Source: an uncultured Pelagibacteraceae bacterium
GTDB taxonomy: Bacteria; Pseudomonadota; Alphaproteobacteria; Pelagibacterales; Pelagibacteraceae
Assembly: GCA_902576785.1 (NCBI GenBank)
Contig: CACGWC010000002.1
Location: 1 to 64,000 of the forward strand
Length of the DNA: 64,000 bases
Direction: 5' to 3'
Below the pieces are notes generated by a model. It saw only the letters and a program-made list of their open reading frames with translations, was not told where the DNA came from and did not search any database. The position numbers were made by a program, and so were the translations under genes. Shown in pieces: positions 48,139-58,885 of the stretch. How positions within the stretch are numbered: the first letter of the stretch is position 1; every line of letters begins with the position of its first letter.

Positions 48139-50907
48139 ATGAAAAAACTTATTTTTTTTATTTTTTTTATAATTGTATTTAATTTTTCATATGCAAGTGA
48201 GTTTCCTTTAGATCCTAAAATAAAATATGGAAAACTAGAAAATGGATTAACCTATTATATTAGGAAGAACGATACCCCTAAAAAGAAAGTATATTTAAAA
48301 CTCGTTGTTAAAGCTGGTTCTTTAATGGAGGAAGAACGTCAAAGAGGTTTAGCACATTTGCTAGAGCATATGGCTTTTAATGGATCAAAAAATTTTCCAG
48401 GTAATTCAATTGATGAATTTTTATCAAGTCTTGGCCTTAATATTGGTTCTCATTTTAATGCAACAACTGGTTATTTTAAAACTAACTATCAATTTGAAAT
48501 CCCAACTGATGATATAAATAATGTCGAAAAAGGAATTCAAATATTGTCAGATATTGCAGGAAATTTGGATTTAAAAGATGATCAATTTGAAAAAGAAAGA
48601 AAAATTGTTGAAGAAGAATGGAGACAAGATTTAGGATCTGAAAATAAATATGTTAATGAATTGCTGAATTATATTTACAAGGACTCACTTTTACTCGAAA
48701 GAAGGCCTATTGGAACAATAGATGTAATAAAAAACTTTAGATATCAGGATGTAATAGATTTCTATGAAAAATGGTATCAACCGCAAATAATGGCGGTTTT
48801 CGCAATAGGAGATATTGATGAAATAGAAATTGAGAACTTTATTAAGAAACATTTCAATTATTTAGAAAATACCACTGAATTAATACTTCCAGATCCATCA
48901 ATACCTAATTTTAGTAGACAATTTTTTTCTTATCAGAATAAAAAAGAAGAAGATATTGATTTTGTAATATGGAACAAAGATACATTTAAACCATTAAATA
49001 CTTTTAAAAATTATAAATTATCAAGAATAAAAAATATTACTGAAAACATATTTCAAAAAAGAATTGTAAAACTAATAAATGAAAATTCCGTAAATTTTAA
49101 AAGTGCTTATATCACTGATTTTAACATATCTGATAAAGATAAATACTTTATAATAAATACTAGTTTAAGATCTGATAAAATTAAAGAAGGTATAGAAGAT
49201 ATCTATTATCTTATAGAACAAGTCAAAGAACATGGTTTTCTCCAGTCCGAATTAGATCAAGCAAAAAAGGAAATTATTCAAAGCCTAGAGAAATTTTTAA
49301 CTTCCGAAGAAACCCGTTCATCATCCAGTTTTGTTAATGAGTATATACGTCATTTTACAGAAGATGAAATGATATCAGGTCCTGAAAAATATATAGAATA
49401 TTCAAAAAAAATACTTCCAACAATTTCTTTAAGTGAGGTTAATAATTATTTTAAAAATTATATAAAAAATCAAAACCAAATTTTACAAATTATAGGACCA
49501 TCAAGTATAAAAAATTTGCCTGATGAAAATGAAATAGATAATATCAAAAAAATTGTAATTTCAAAGAGTATAGAAAAATATGATTATAAATTAAAAAAAG
49601 TTGAGTTAATTAAAGGTAATCTAGAAGGATCAAAAATAATTAAAACTAAATTTTATCCAAACTCAAATGTAAAAGAAATTATTCTTAGCAATGGAGCTAA
49701 AATTCTTTTAAAAAAAACAGATTTTAAAAAAGATCAAATATTAATTGAAGGATATAGTTTAGGTGGATACTCCACTGTGGATATAGAAAAATTACCTTCA
49801 GCAACTTATGCTGAAAGTATTTTAGCTAAAGCTGATGTTGGTGATTTAACAACTCCAGAAAAGGAGGAATTGTTTCCAACTAATATCATTGATATCTATC
49901 CGGAGATCTCGAGATACACAGAAAGTATTAATGGTTATAGTAATAATCAATATTTAGAAGATTTATTTAAATTATTATATGTAAATTTTAATGATTTAAA
50001 AATTCAACAACACCACATCGAAAAATTTAAAAATGAAAAAATTGATGAATTACAAATTGAGATGCAAAATCCAATGTATTTATATCTTAAGGAATTTTAT
50101 AATAAATTTTATCTTAAAAACCCAAGAATAGCTTATCCAACAATTGAGGAATATAAAAAAGTTAATTTGAAAGATGTAGATAATTTCTACAAAGAAAGAT
50201 TTCAAAATAGTGGCGATTTCACATTTGTAATAGTTGGGGACTTTAAATTTAACGAAATAGAACTTTTAATAAAAAAATATATTGGAAGTTTAAAATTAAA
50301 TAATAAAGAAGATACTTATATAGAGAGAAATATATTAACAAATCTAAATAAAGAAAAAATATTATATGAAGAAGAAAATCCAGTTAAAGCCTCTGTAACA
50401 AGGTTTTATAACAAAAAATTTAATAATATATTTCCTAATCGTCTTAAAAATAAATTGCTTATATCAATAATTGATAAACTAATTTTTGATGAAATAAGAG
50501 AAAAAGATAAATTAGTTTACTCTGCAGGATCTTATGAATTTTTTTCACAAAAAAAACCGATTGGATTAACTAGTATAATGATTAATTTTAACTCTGATCC
50601 GAAAAATATAGATAACATTAACAAAAAAATTGATGAAATATTAGCAAATGTTTCTAAAAAAAATTTTGATAAGCAGATATTTATAAATCAAAAAAAATCA
50701 TTGATAAAAGATTATGAAGAAAGTTTAAATTCTAATATTTTTTGGTTGAATGCAATTATAAAAGCAGAGAAATATAATGAAAGTTTTGAGCGTGTGAATT
50801 TTTATGAACAAATCATTAATCAGATTACCCTTAATGAAATTTCTAAATTAGCTAAAAGATATTTTGATGAAAATTATTTTGAAACTACACAATTAATAGA
50901 AAATTAA
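48139..50907 (+). CDS. M16-family zinc metallopeptidase, secreted
   Basis: Signal peptide; RGLAHLLEHMAFNGSKNFPG (HxxEH); KLENGLTYYIRKN. Confidence 0.95.
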   Translation: MKKLIFFIFFIIVFNFSYASEFPLDPKIKYGKLENGLTYYIRKNDTPKKKVYLKLVVKAGSLMEEERQRGLAHLLEHMAFNGSKNFPGNSIDEFLSSLGLNIGSHFNATTGYFKTNYQFEIPTDDINNVEKGIQILSDIAGNLDLKDDQFEKERKIVEEEWRQDLGSENKYVNELLNYIYKDSLLLERRPIGTIDVIKNFRYQDVIDFYEKWYQPQIMAVFAIGDIDEIEIENFIKKHFNYLENTTELILPDPSIPNFSRQFFSYQNKKEEDIDFVIWNKDTFKPLNTFKNYKLSRIKNITENIFQKRIVKLINENSVNFKSAYITDFNISDKDKYFIINTSLRSDKIKEGIEDIYYLIEQVKEHGFLQSELDQAKKEIIQSLEKFLTSEETRSSSSFVNEYIRHFTEDEMISGPEKYIEYSKKILPTISLSEVNNYFKNYIKNQNQILQIIGPSSIKNLPDENEIDNIKKIVISKSIEKYDYKLKKVELIKGNLEGSKIIKTKFYPNSNVKEIILSNGAKILLKKTDFKKDQILIEGYSLGGYSTVDIEKLPSATYAESILAKADVGDLTTPEKEELFPTNIIDIYPEISRYTESINGYSNNQYLEDLFKLLYVNFNDLKIQQHHIEKFKNEKIDELQIEMQNPMYLYLKEFYNKFYLKNPRIAYPTIEEYKKVNLKDVDNFYKERFQNSGDFTFVIVGDFKFNEIELLIKKYIGSLKLNNKEDTYIERNILTNLNKEKILYEEENPVKASVTRFYNKKFNNIFPNRLKNKLLISIIDKLIFDEIREKDKLVYSAGSYEFFSQKKPIGLTSIMINFNSDPKNIDNINKKIDEILANVSKKNFDKQIFINQKKSLIKDYEESLNSNIFWLNAIIKAEKYNESFERVNFYEQIINQITLNEISKLAKRYFDENYFETTQLIEN

Positions 50908-50922
50908 TTGGATTTCCATTTT

Positions 50923-53900
50923 TTATTTAAGTGAAATTCTATCTAAATTAAAAGATCTTACTTCGTTTGTTAATGAATCATATGCTTTTAAATGATTACC
51001 TGTAATTGATTTAACTGTTAGTTCACGTTCTCTGGTTTCACCCTTTAAATTTATATATGAAACGCTATATGTTTTTCCTTCAGCAAGTTTAAGTTTTGAC
51101 TTTTTTGATTTAGTTTTTCTTTGAGGTTTTTTTAATATTTTTCCTTGTAAACCTTTGCATGGTCTACATACAACTCCAATGCCAGAAGTTAAATTTCTAT
51201 CATAAAATTCTTCTCTTGGTTTTGATTTATTACATCTTTCACAGTGTTTCATTTGACCTTCTTTAGTTTTTTTAAAGGTCTCAATAGTATTGTATTGAGA
51301 AACATTTAATTTTTCGATTGACTGAAACACTTCTTTCAATTTTTTATCTAAAAATTTTACGGGATCATCTGCTGTATTAAATTTGTTTAATCTAATGAAG
51401 TTATAACCATATGTTTCTAAGGCTTTTTCTCTTTCATAATGATTTGTACTATAAAAATCTTCGAAATTACCATCTGTAACTAATTCTTGTGAATCAAAAT
51501 GATCTTTCAAACCATCGTATTCTATAATCACATTTTTATTTCCAGATGGATCTGAATATATAACTAAAAAATCTACAACAAATTTTGGATGACCATAATC
51601 TGGATCAAGCTGTTTTAAAGTTTCTCCTAACGGAAATTGAGCTCTCATTTCTAAATTTTTTTTATTTTGCATGTAAAAACTCGTTTTTCTAAACCATTCA
51701 ATTACTTTTTTTTCCATTGGTGAGTTTGGATCAACTTGTTTACTCGATGGTAATCTATCTTTGGAAGACAAGTTTTTTATAAACCTTAAAGCATTTCCAA
51801 TCTCACCATCAATTTTATCAAGTGGTTTTGAAGTAATAATATGCATGACTTCTTGAACACGACTAAAGCCTACATTTAATCTTTGTGCCCTTTTATCAGC
51901 ATTTTCCTCTAGATCTTTATTTGATAAATCTATTGGAAATATTGTATTTAATTTAGATTTATTCTTACTATCAACCATTGAATAAAAAACAATTTCACGT
52001 TCTTCACCTTGAATAGTGTCAAAAGTTTTTATAATTAATTTCATTGTTTCAAAAAAATAATCTCTGTCTGGATGTTTTGTTATTTTTGTTGTTAGATGTC
52101 TTTGTTGATCAGTAAAAGGTGTAATTATTGCTACACTTGCTTTTGAATTTTGTTTTTTTAAGCTTTCTAAATTTTTAATTATTAGTTCTGCTTCTTTAAA
52201 ATTTATATTTCCTTGTTCCTCTTTTGCGGAGTAATCAAGAATATCAAATTTGATAATCTCATTAATTGGCTTTGTTCTTAATCTAATTGCTTGTAAATCA
52301 GAATTATAAAAAGTTTTACTACAGTACTCAATATGTTCTGGATACCCTCTAAAATGTTTTCTTAGTCTTACTGAAAGATTACTTATATTTTCAAAAAAAT
52401 CTAATATGGATGTCCTAACATTAAAATTTTGTAATCTAATTAATTTATCAGACTCTGTTGATATATTTTTTTTAAATACTTTTTTTATATTATTCATATA
52501 AGAATTATTTATTAAAGTTGTTGCTTGAGATGATTGTAAATTGCTATATTGTTTTCTATCTCCAAGAACTAAAACTTTCTTTGCTCTGATTAAAGCAGGG
52601 AAAGCTTGTGCAATACTTACCTGAGAAGCTTCATCTACTATAATTAAATCAAATAGATCTTTTTGAAGATTTATATATTCGGCAAAATCTCTTACACTCG
52701 ATATAATACATGGAAATGCAGTTTTTAACTTATCAAACTGTGTTCTTGGAAATTTTTGTTTAGCACGGATTATTTGTCGAATTGCATTAGCACTATTTTT
52801 TTGTTTATCATAAAAATTTAATAATTTACCATCAAGCTCACTTGCCATTTTACTAGTATGAAGTGACTGTAATTTTTGCATAGATTTGGTATAATCAAAT
52901 CTGTCTTTAATATTAAAACTTCGAGAAAAGAATTCCTCCATCTCATAATATTTTTTTATTGCGTGATTTTTTTCTTCACTAAACTCAAAGTAAATATTTG
53001 AAAATAAAGTATCTATATTCTCATTCTTAATTAACAGTTTTTCAGCACTTTTTTTATCAATACTTAGAAATTTAAAAACATTATAAAAATTTTTCTTAGC
53101 ATCTATTATAGATTTAATTTCCTCATTTTTTTTTGCATGTTGAATTATTTTGCAAATTATTTCAAAATTTTGTTTTTTTGTTAAATCGTTTAAAATTGAG
53201 TACTCATCAAAAGAATTTTTAATTTTGTCATCATCATATTTAAGATTAATTGTTTTTTTTATACCTACAATATTTTCAACCTTTTTAGATAAATGAGTTA
53301 TTCTATCTCCTTTAAATAAAGTTCCTAAAAATCCACCACTCATCTTATAGTATTCTTCAAGTAAAGATTTTAAGTTTACCAATCTTTGTTTGGATACTTT
53401 TGTGAAAAATTTTAAAGATTTAAAGTTAGAATTATTTTGAGCTATATATTTATCGATTACATCTAAATGATCCAGAAAAATCATAAAATTTGAGAGGTTT
53501 TTCTTTCCAAGATCTTTGTTCCAAATAGCATTATAGAAATCAATAAGTTCTTCTGCTTCTTCAATGTTGTGAAGTTTATCAATAATTTGATTTATAAACT
53601 TATCATCCTTCTCTAAATTAAAATTCTCCTTTTTAATAATATCTTCGACATCTTCGACTTTTAATACAAGATCGGTTGGCTTTACTAATTGCTGTATCTC
53701 TGAAAAATCCTCAAATTTTTCTTTATCAATATATTTATAGTGCTCTGTCTCAATTTGAATTCTATCATTAATATAATTTGTTAATTCTGTTATTTCTTTT
53801 TTTACATTTTCAATGTCATTTTTTTGCGATCGATGAAAATCTCTGATGTTTTCCATTGATGTTCTTGATAAAATCTTACTATACGTATTTCCCATTTTTC

Positions 53901-55503
53901 CTAAACGTAAAATTGGGTTTTGAATATTTATCTCACCTCTAACTTTATCTAAAGTTTGATCTATTTTATTTTCAACAACATCCAATGCTTCTCTTGTATC
54001 TGATAATATTAATATAGACTTTCCAGACAATATATAATCAAAAGCAATAGATGATATAGTGTGAGATTTACCAGTTCCTGGTGGTCCTTCTACTACTACA
54101 TATTTGCATTTTTCATTTTTAAGTGCTCTAATAATCTTTAGTTGTTCGGAGTTAAGTGGTATTGGACTTACATAATTAAGTCTTTCTCCCACACCCATTT
54201 CATCCCATTCATCTGCTAAATCTTCTGTAATTACTTCAGGTTCATTTAATAAAAAATCAGAAATTATTTTTTTAAACATTTCAACTACTTCACTGCTAGA
54301 TCCATTGAACATTTCCAGTATCTCTTCGTAGTCATTTATCAATGCTTCATCTGATTTATCTGCTACAGAAATAGAAAAATTATTACTAATTTTAAACGTG
54401 GAGCTTTTATCCGTGCTAACAACTAATTGCGGATTTGTATTATCTAAATTTATATTTCCGTCTAAACGTAATTTAGAAATTAAAGATATAACAACTTCAC
54501 TTATTAATTCAGATAAATTATTTATTTCTGAAATATAGAATTTTCTATCTCCTTCAAAATATTCAATAATATTTTTGTCTTTTTTTAAAACATCGAATGC
54601 GTATTTAATTGCAGCTTTATTGACAAATAATTCACTAGAAGGTTCAATTTTAAATTTTGCACTTCCTGAGTTTTCAACAATATTTATTTGGGTATAAAAA
54701 AGTGGAAAAACTTTACCTTCAATTTCAATATGAAAAATATTTAAGTATGTTTCCTTTTTATCAAGATTTCTCCTTGAGATAACAATTTCTCGAAGATCAT
54801 AATAAAGATCTTTAACATCTAAATTTTGGAAACTGTTTAGTAAATTATTTGAGATATCGGTTTTGTTGAATAATTCTGAAATTTTATCTTTAGGTTTAAT
54901 TTTTTTGTTAGCTAATATATCATTAAAAATATATGGTATACCTTCTGTTAGAGGATTAAGTATGCTTTCTGACAGTCTTAATCTTAAAGTGTTTTGTGAC
55001 TCAATTTCGTAATTGCTCTGACTTCCGATTAATGGATCCATCTTTTCACAAATTGGATCGACTATTAATTTATTTAAATCGTATTTAATTGTCTCATTAA
55101 TTTTTTCGTATGCCTCATCAGGTTTGGTTCGATAAGATACTGAATACTCTTTTATAGTCTTATTTGTAAGATTTACTATTCTTTCAATGTCTTTTTCAGA
55201 AATTTGCTTTACTAATTTTTTTATTAAGTCTTGAGCTGTATTATTTAATTTAACACCAAATTCACCCTTATTAACATTAAGAGTTTCTTCAAAACTTTTC
55301 TGTTTAATAATTTTTTTTTTTAATGAGAGATTAAATTTTTCATATTTTGCTAAATCAATTCCAATTTTATATCCTTTTTCATCTGTTATTCTTAAATATC
55401 TTTTTGGAAACCTAGAGGATTTAAAACCTGATTTTAAAAAATCCATGTAATAACTGCAGACTTCTTTTATAAATGCAGTTTGAGCATCAATTTTTAATCT
55501 CAT
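50923..55503 (-). CDS. large SF1 (Dna2/Upf1-like) helicase with C-terminal nuclease-like, Zn-ribbon and WYL-like regions
   Basis: Walker A VVEGPPGTGKSHTISSIA; Walker B DLIIVDEASQVSIAQAFPALIRAKKVLVLGDRKQ; IVFYSMVDSKNK/RLNVGFSRVQEVMHII; nuclease-like PKFVVDFLVIYSDPSGNKNVIIEYDGLKDHF; CERCNKSKPREEFYDRN..CRPCK; tail YSVSYINLKGETRERELTVKSITGNHLKAYDSLTNEVRSFNLDRI. Confidence 0.88.
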   Translation of the reverse strand: MRLKIDAQTAFIKEVCSYYMDFLKSGFKSSRFPKRYLRITDEKGYKIGIDLAKYEKFNLSLKKKIIKQKSFEETLNVNKGEFGVKLNNTAQDLIKKLVKQISEKDIERIVNLTNKTIKEYSVSYRTKPDEAYEKINETIKYDLNKLIVDPICEKMDPLIGSQSNYEIESQNTLRLRLSESILNPLTEGIPYIFNDILANKKIKPKDKISELFNKTDISNNLLNSFQNLDVKDLYYDLREIVISRRNLDKKETYLNIFHIEIEGKVFPLFYTQINIVENSGSAKFKIEPSSELFVNKAAIKYAFDVLKKDKNIIEYFEGDRKFYISEINNLSELISEVVISLISKLRLDGNINLDNTNPQLVVSTDKSSTFKISNNFSISVADKSDEALINDYEEILEMFNGSSSEVVEMFKKIISDFLLNEPEVITEDLADEWDEMGVGERLNYVSPIPLNSEQLKIIRALKNEKCKYVVVEGPPGTGKSHTISSIAFDYILSGKSILILSDTREALDVVENKIDQTLDKVRGEINIQNPILRLGKMGNTYSKILSRTSMENIRDFHRSQKNDIENVKKEITELTNYINDRIQIETEHYKYIDKEKFEDFSEIQQLVKPTDLVLKVEDVEDIIKKENFNLEKDDKFINQIIDKLHNIEEAEELIDFYNAIWNKDLGKKNLSNFMIFLDHLDVIDKYIAQNNSNFKSLKFFTKVSKQRLVNLKSLLEEYYKMSGGFLGTLFKGDRITHLSKKVENIVGIKKTINLKYDDDKIKNSFDEYSILNDLTKKQNFEIICKIIQHAKKNEEIKSIIDAKKNFYNVFKFLSIDKKSAEKLLIKNENIDTLFSNIYFEFSEEKNHAIKKYYEMEEFFSRSFNIKDRFDYTKSMQKLQSLHTSKMASELDGKLLNFYDKQKNSANAIRQIIRAKQKFPRTQFDKLKTAFPCIISSVRDFAEYINLQKDLFDLIIVDEASQVSIAQAFPALIRAKKVLVLGDRKQYSNLQSSQATTLINNSYMNNIKKVFKKNISTESDKLIRLQNFNVRTSILDFFENISNLSVRLRKHFRGYPEHIEYCSKTFYNSDLQAIRLRTKPINEIIKFDILDYSAKEEQGNINFKEAELIIKNLESLKKQNSKASVAIITPFTDQQRHLTTKITKHPDRDYFFETMKLIIKTFDTIQGEEREIVFYSMVDSKNKSKLNTIFPIDLSNKDLEENADKRAQRLNVGFSRVQEVMHIITSKPLDKIDGEIGNALRFIKNLSSKDRLPSSKQVDPNSPMEKKVIEWFRKTSFYMQNKKNLEMRAQFPLGETLKQLDPDYGHPKFVVDFLVIYSDPSGNKNVIIEYDGLKDHFDSQELVTDGNFEDFYSTNHYEREKALETYGYNFIRLNKFNTADDPVKFLDKKLKEVFQSIEKLNVSQYNTIETFKKTKEGQMKHCERCNKSKPREEFYDRNLTSGIGVVCRPCKGLQGKILKKPQRKTKSKKSKLKLAEGKTYSVSYINLKGETRERELTVKSITGNHLKAYDSLTNEVRSFNLDRISLK

Positions 55504-55553
55504 GCTTTAAAGAATATCAAATCTGACGATCTCTTACAATTATATGCATATTA

Positions 55554-56108
55554 TTAACTTTTTGAGGATATATTTTTACAAATATCATAAGCTTTCAATA
55601 TATTTTTGTTAAAATTCTCTAATTTCCAATTATTTTTTAGAATATCAAAATAATCTTTAGCTTCAAAATTTAGACCATTTCTTAATGTGATCTCGTATTT
55701 CTCACTTTCTAAATAGTAATTATGTAAAAGATTTGAATATTTTTTAAGATCATATTTACCTAAACTAAAAATAACCCAGTGCCCATAATTATTATCAAAT
55801 GATTTAATAAGAACTACGTATGCAGTTAATTCAGTTCCATTAAGAGTTATAGGAAGTTTTTGTCTTTCTAATTGAAAAATATCTCCTTTTCCTTTTGTTG
55901 TTAAAAAAGAAAAAAATGGATGAATATCTTCACAATTTGAACGCTCTAAACCAAATCTTAATTTATCTCCATGAATTACTTCTCCATGTTTGCTTAATAC
56001 TACATATTTATCCATTTCGTCTATTTCCCACCCATCCGCAAAGGAATGGGTGGTTAAAAGGATCAAAATGAAAAAAAGGTTTAATAAATTAAATGCGGAC
56101 CTTCGCAT
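55554..56108 (-). CDS. hypothetical secreted protein
   Basis: 184-aa ORF with signal peptide. Confidence 0.65.
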   Translation of the reverse strand: MRRSAFNLLNLFFILILLTTHSFADGWEIDEMDKYVVLSKHGEVIHGDKLRFGLERSNCEDIHPFFSFLTTKGKGDIFQLERQKLPITLNGTELTAYVVLIKSFDNNYGHWVIFSLGKYDLKKYSNLLHNYYLESEKYEITLRNGLNFEAKDYFDILKNNWKLENFNKNILKAYDICKNISSKS

Positions 56109-56203
56109 TATATAAATTAAAAAATTGTTTTGGTGATAGTTAGTCGTAAATGTGACGGATGTAAGATGTATTTAATAATTCTTTATTTTCTGTTTCCAAA
56201 AAA

Positions 56204-56671
56204 TCAATTTGATTTCCATTTTTTATTACAATTAAAGAAAGAAATATATTTTTCATTATCCTTAGTATTCATATTTTTTGTAACTTCATGGATTAACTCA
56301 CCAGTGGATCTATTTAAAAACACTGACTCTGAGTATTTTTTTTCTTTATCTATATTTTTAAATAAAATTGTATCGTTTTTTGCAATTCTAACATCATCTT
56401 TACTAATATCTGAATAAGTATCTATAAATTCTGATAAACCATTAATAGTAAGTTTACTTGGTTGTGCTGCTACAACTTTTAAAACTTTTTTTTTATCTAC
56501 CTCAATATTGTCTGCAGTAAAAGTTTGATAATTAAAATCTTTATTTTTGATCATTATTTTTTCTAATTTACAATCAAAAGTAATTTTAAAGTCATGGATA
56601 ATATCAGTATTTTTAGAAAAACTAATTGATGATGAAAAAAGTAAAATTACTATCGAAAATATAATTTTCAT
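56204..56671 (-). CDS. hypothetical secreted protein
   Basis: 155-aa ORF with signal peptide MKIIFSIVILLFSSSISFS. Confidence 0.65.
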   Translation of the reverse strand: MKIIFSIVILLFSSSISFSKNTDIIHDFKITFDCKLEKIMIKNKDFNYQTFTADNIEVDKKKVLKVVAAQPSKLTINGLSEFIDTYSDISKDDVRIAKNDTILFKNIDKEKKYSESVFLNRSTGELIHEVTKNMNTKDNEKYISFFNCNKKWKSN

Positions 56672-57649
56672 TTATTTACCATATCGTATTTTACTGTGTA
56701 AATCGTGTGCACTTTGCCACCCATTTTCTAATCTTGGTCCTCCAAAATAATCACCGCATAAACCTAATTTTAAAGACTTATTCCATAAAGATAATTGTTT
56801 GAGTGGCTTTGAATTGGATGAATACATCCAGCCATGAATTCTTGAATGATGAATTTTTTTAATTTTTAAATTTGTTAATTTCTCAAATTTTTTAACAAGC
56901 TGATTGGTATAATATTTTCTTTTATTTCTATAATCTTTTGTAAATTTATTGCCGTATTTATAAGTACTTTGAAGTGTCCATAAATCATACTTAAATTTAA
57001 ATCTTTTCTTACTATTTTCGTATGCAGCCCAACCAAGCATATCATCATTAAAAAAGTAACTACTATTTGATTGTTTAAGCTTATTAGAGACAATCAAGAC
57101 TGTTAAATTAGCATCCATTTTAACTTTTTGATTTAAATAGGATTTATTTAAATATTTTTGTCCTAATTTCTTACTTTGAGGAAATGGACAAGTCAAAATA
57201 AGATTTTTACAAATTTGTTTTACATCATTTTTAAATGTTAATTCCCAATGATCATTTAATCTCTTTATATTTGTAAGTTCATGTTCAAAATTACATTTAA
57301 TTTTCTTTAATAAATGTTTGCTAATAGAGTTGTTTCCTTTTGTTCCAATTAATTTTAAATGATTTTTAATTTCTTTAACCGTTTTATGCAGAAATAAATG
57401 ATTTCCTTCCCACTTTTTTAAAACTTTTTTCTTAATAAGTTGATTAGTAAATGTTTTAAATTTTTTAGATTTTGGAGAGATATATTGAAGTCCATGATCA
57501 AATCCAACTTTATCTTTGTATTTTTTAAATGAACTTCTTCCTCCATAACCTCTTGCTTTATCATAAACTGCAACGGAATATTTTTTATTTAATAAGTTTG
57601 CTATTGTTGATCCAGAAATTCCCGATCCTATGATGCAAAAATCAAGCAT
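56672..57649 (-). CDS. FAD/NAD(P)-binding oxidoreductase, renalase-like
   Basis: DFCIIGSGISGSTIANLLNKKYSVAVYDKARGYGGRSS; C-terminal LGLCGDYFGGPRLENGWQSAHDL. Confidence 0.88.
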   Translation of the reverse strand: MLDFCIIGSGISGSTIANLLNKKYSVAVYDKARGYGGRSSFKKYKDKVGFDHGLQYISPKSKKFKTFTNQLIKKKVLKKWEGNHLFLHKTVKEIKNHLKLIGTKGNNSISKHLLKKIKCNFEHELTNIKRLNDHWELTFKNDVKQICKNLILTCPFPQSKKLGQKYLNKSYLNQKVKMDANLTVLIVSNKLKQSNSSYFFNDDMLGWAAYENSKKRFKFKYDLWTLQSTYKYGNKFTKDYRNKRKYYTNQLVKKFEKLTNLKIKKIHHSRIHGWMYSSNSKPLKQLSLWNKSLKLGLCGDYFGGPRLENGWQSAHDLHSKIRYGK

Positions 57650-57667
57650 AATTCACAACTTGATTGA

Positions 57668-58840
57668 TTAACAAAGATACTCAAGTGCCTTAAGTATTCC
57701 ACCTTTTTTATAAGGTATTTTAGATTTCATTAAACCCATTTCAACACCTGCTAGTGTTCCAGCTAACATGAGTTCATTAAAATCACCTAAATGACCAATT
57801 CTAAAAATTTTACCAGCAACTTTTGCAAGTCCAGTTCCTAATGACATGTTGTAATGATCTAAAATAGTTTTTCTTAAAAAATCAGCATCATGACCATCTG
57901 GAACCATTACTGCTGTTAATGAGTCTGAGTATTCTTCTGGATTTTTACAAAGTATTTCTAATCCCCACGAGTTAACTGCAACTCTTGTGGCTTCTGCAAA
58001 TCTTTTGTGTCTCTTGAAAACATTATCTAAACCCTCTTCTGTAAGCATATTAATTGCTTCATCCAAACCATAAAATAGATTTGTTGCTGGTGTGTAAGGG
58101 AAGTAACCTTTCTTATTATTTTCTAACATAGGTCCCCAATCCCAATACGATTTTGGTAATTCAGATGTTTTATATGCCTCTAAAGCTTTAGAACTTATTG
58201 CATTAAAAGAAAGTCCTGGTGGTAATAGTAATCCTTTTTGAGAACCACCCACAGTTACATCAACTTTCCACTCTTCATGTCTATAATCAATAGAGCCTAA
58301 TGAAGATATCGTATCAACAAATAATAAAGCTGGATGTTCCGCATTATCCATAGCTTTTCTAATTTCTCCAATTCTACTTGTAACACCTGTAGAAGTTTCA
58401 TTATGTACAGCACAAACTGCTTTAATTTTTTTATCTTTGTCTTCTTTGAGTTTTTGTTCAACGATGTTTGGATCAACACCTGTTCTCCAATCACCTTCAA
58501 CAAAGTCTACTTCAATTTTAAATTTTTGAGCAATATCCCACCAAAGAGTTGAGAAATGTCCAGTTTCGAACATCAAGATTTTATCACCAGCACTTAAAGT
58601 GTTTACAAGCGCAGCTTCCCAAGCACCTGTACCTGAAGCTGGGAAAATTATTACAGGTTCAGAAGTTTTAAAAATTAATTTTATTCGATCTAAAACTCTC
58701 AATCCTAATTCGGCAAAGTCAGGTCCTCTGTGATCTATAGTAGGATAATCCATAGCTCTTAGAACTCTATCTGGAACGTTTGTTGGTCCTGGAATTTGTA
58801 AAAAATGTCGACCAGGTCTTATATTATTTGAAATTGCCAT
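57668..58840 (-). CDS. serine-glyoxylate aminotransferase family (class V PLP)
   Basis: GRHFLQIPGPTNVPDRVLRAMDYPTIDHRGPDF; VDVTVGGSQKGLLLPPGLSF. Confidence 0.95.
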   Translation of the reverse strand: MAISNNIRPGRHFLQIPGPTNVPDRVLRAMDYPTIDHRGPDFAELGLRVLDRIKLIFKTSEPVIIFPASGTGAWEAALVNTLSAGDKILMFETGHFSTLWWDIAQKFKIEVDFVEGDWRTGVDPNIVEQKLKEDKDKKIKAVCAVHNETSTGVTSRIGEIRKAMDNAEHPALLFVDTISSLGSIDYRHEEWKVDVTVGGSQKGLLLPPGLSFNAISSKALEAYKTSELPKSYWDWGPMLENNKKGYFPYTPATNLFYGLDEAINMLTEEGLDNVFKRHKRFAEATRVAVNSWGLEILCKNPEEYSDSLTAVMVPDGHDADFLRKTILDHYNMSLGTGLAKVAGKIFRIGHLGDFNELMLAGTLAGVEMGLMKSKIPYKKGGILKALEYLC

Positions 58841-58885
58841 ACCGCTGTATATGCTAAAGAAATTATATAAGCAAATTTATAATGT

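Noticed and set aside
58297-58552. ORFs 58297-58503 (-) and 58334-58552 (+)
   Set aside because: Out-of-frame/antisense within the aminotransferase gene.
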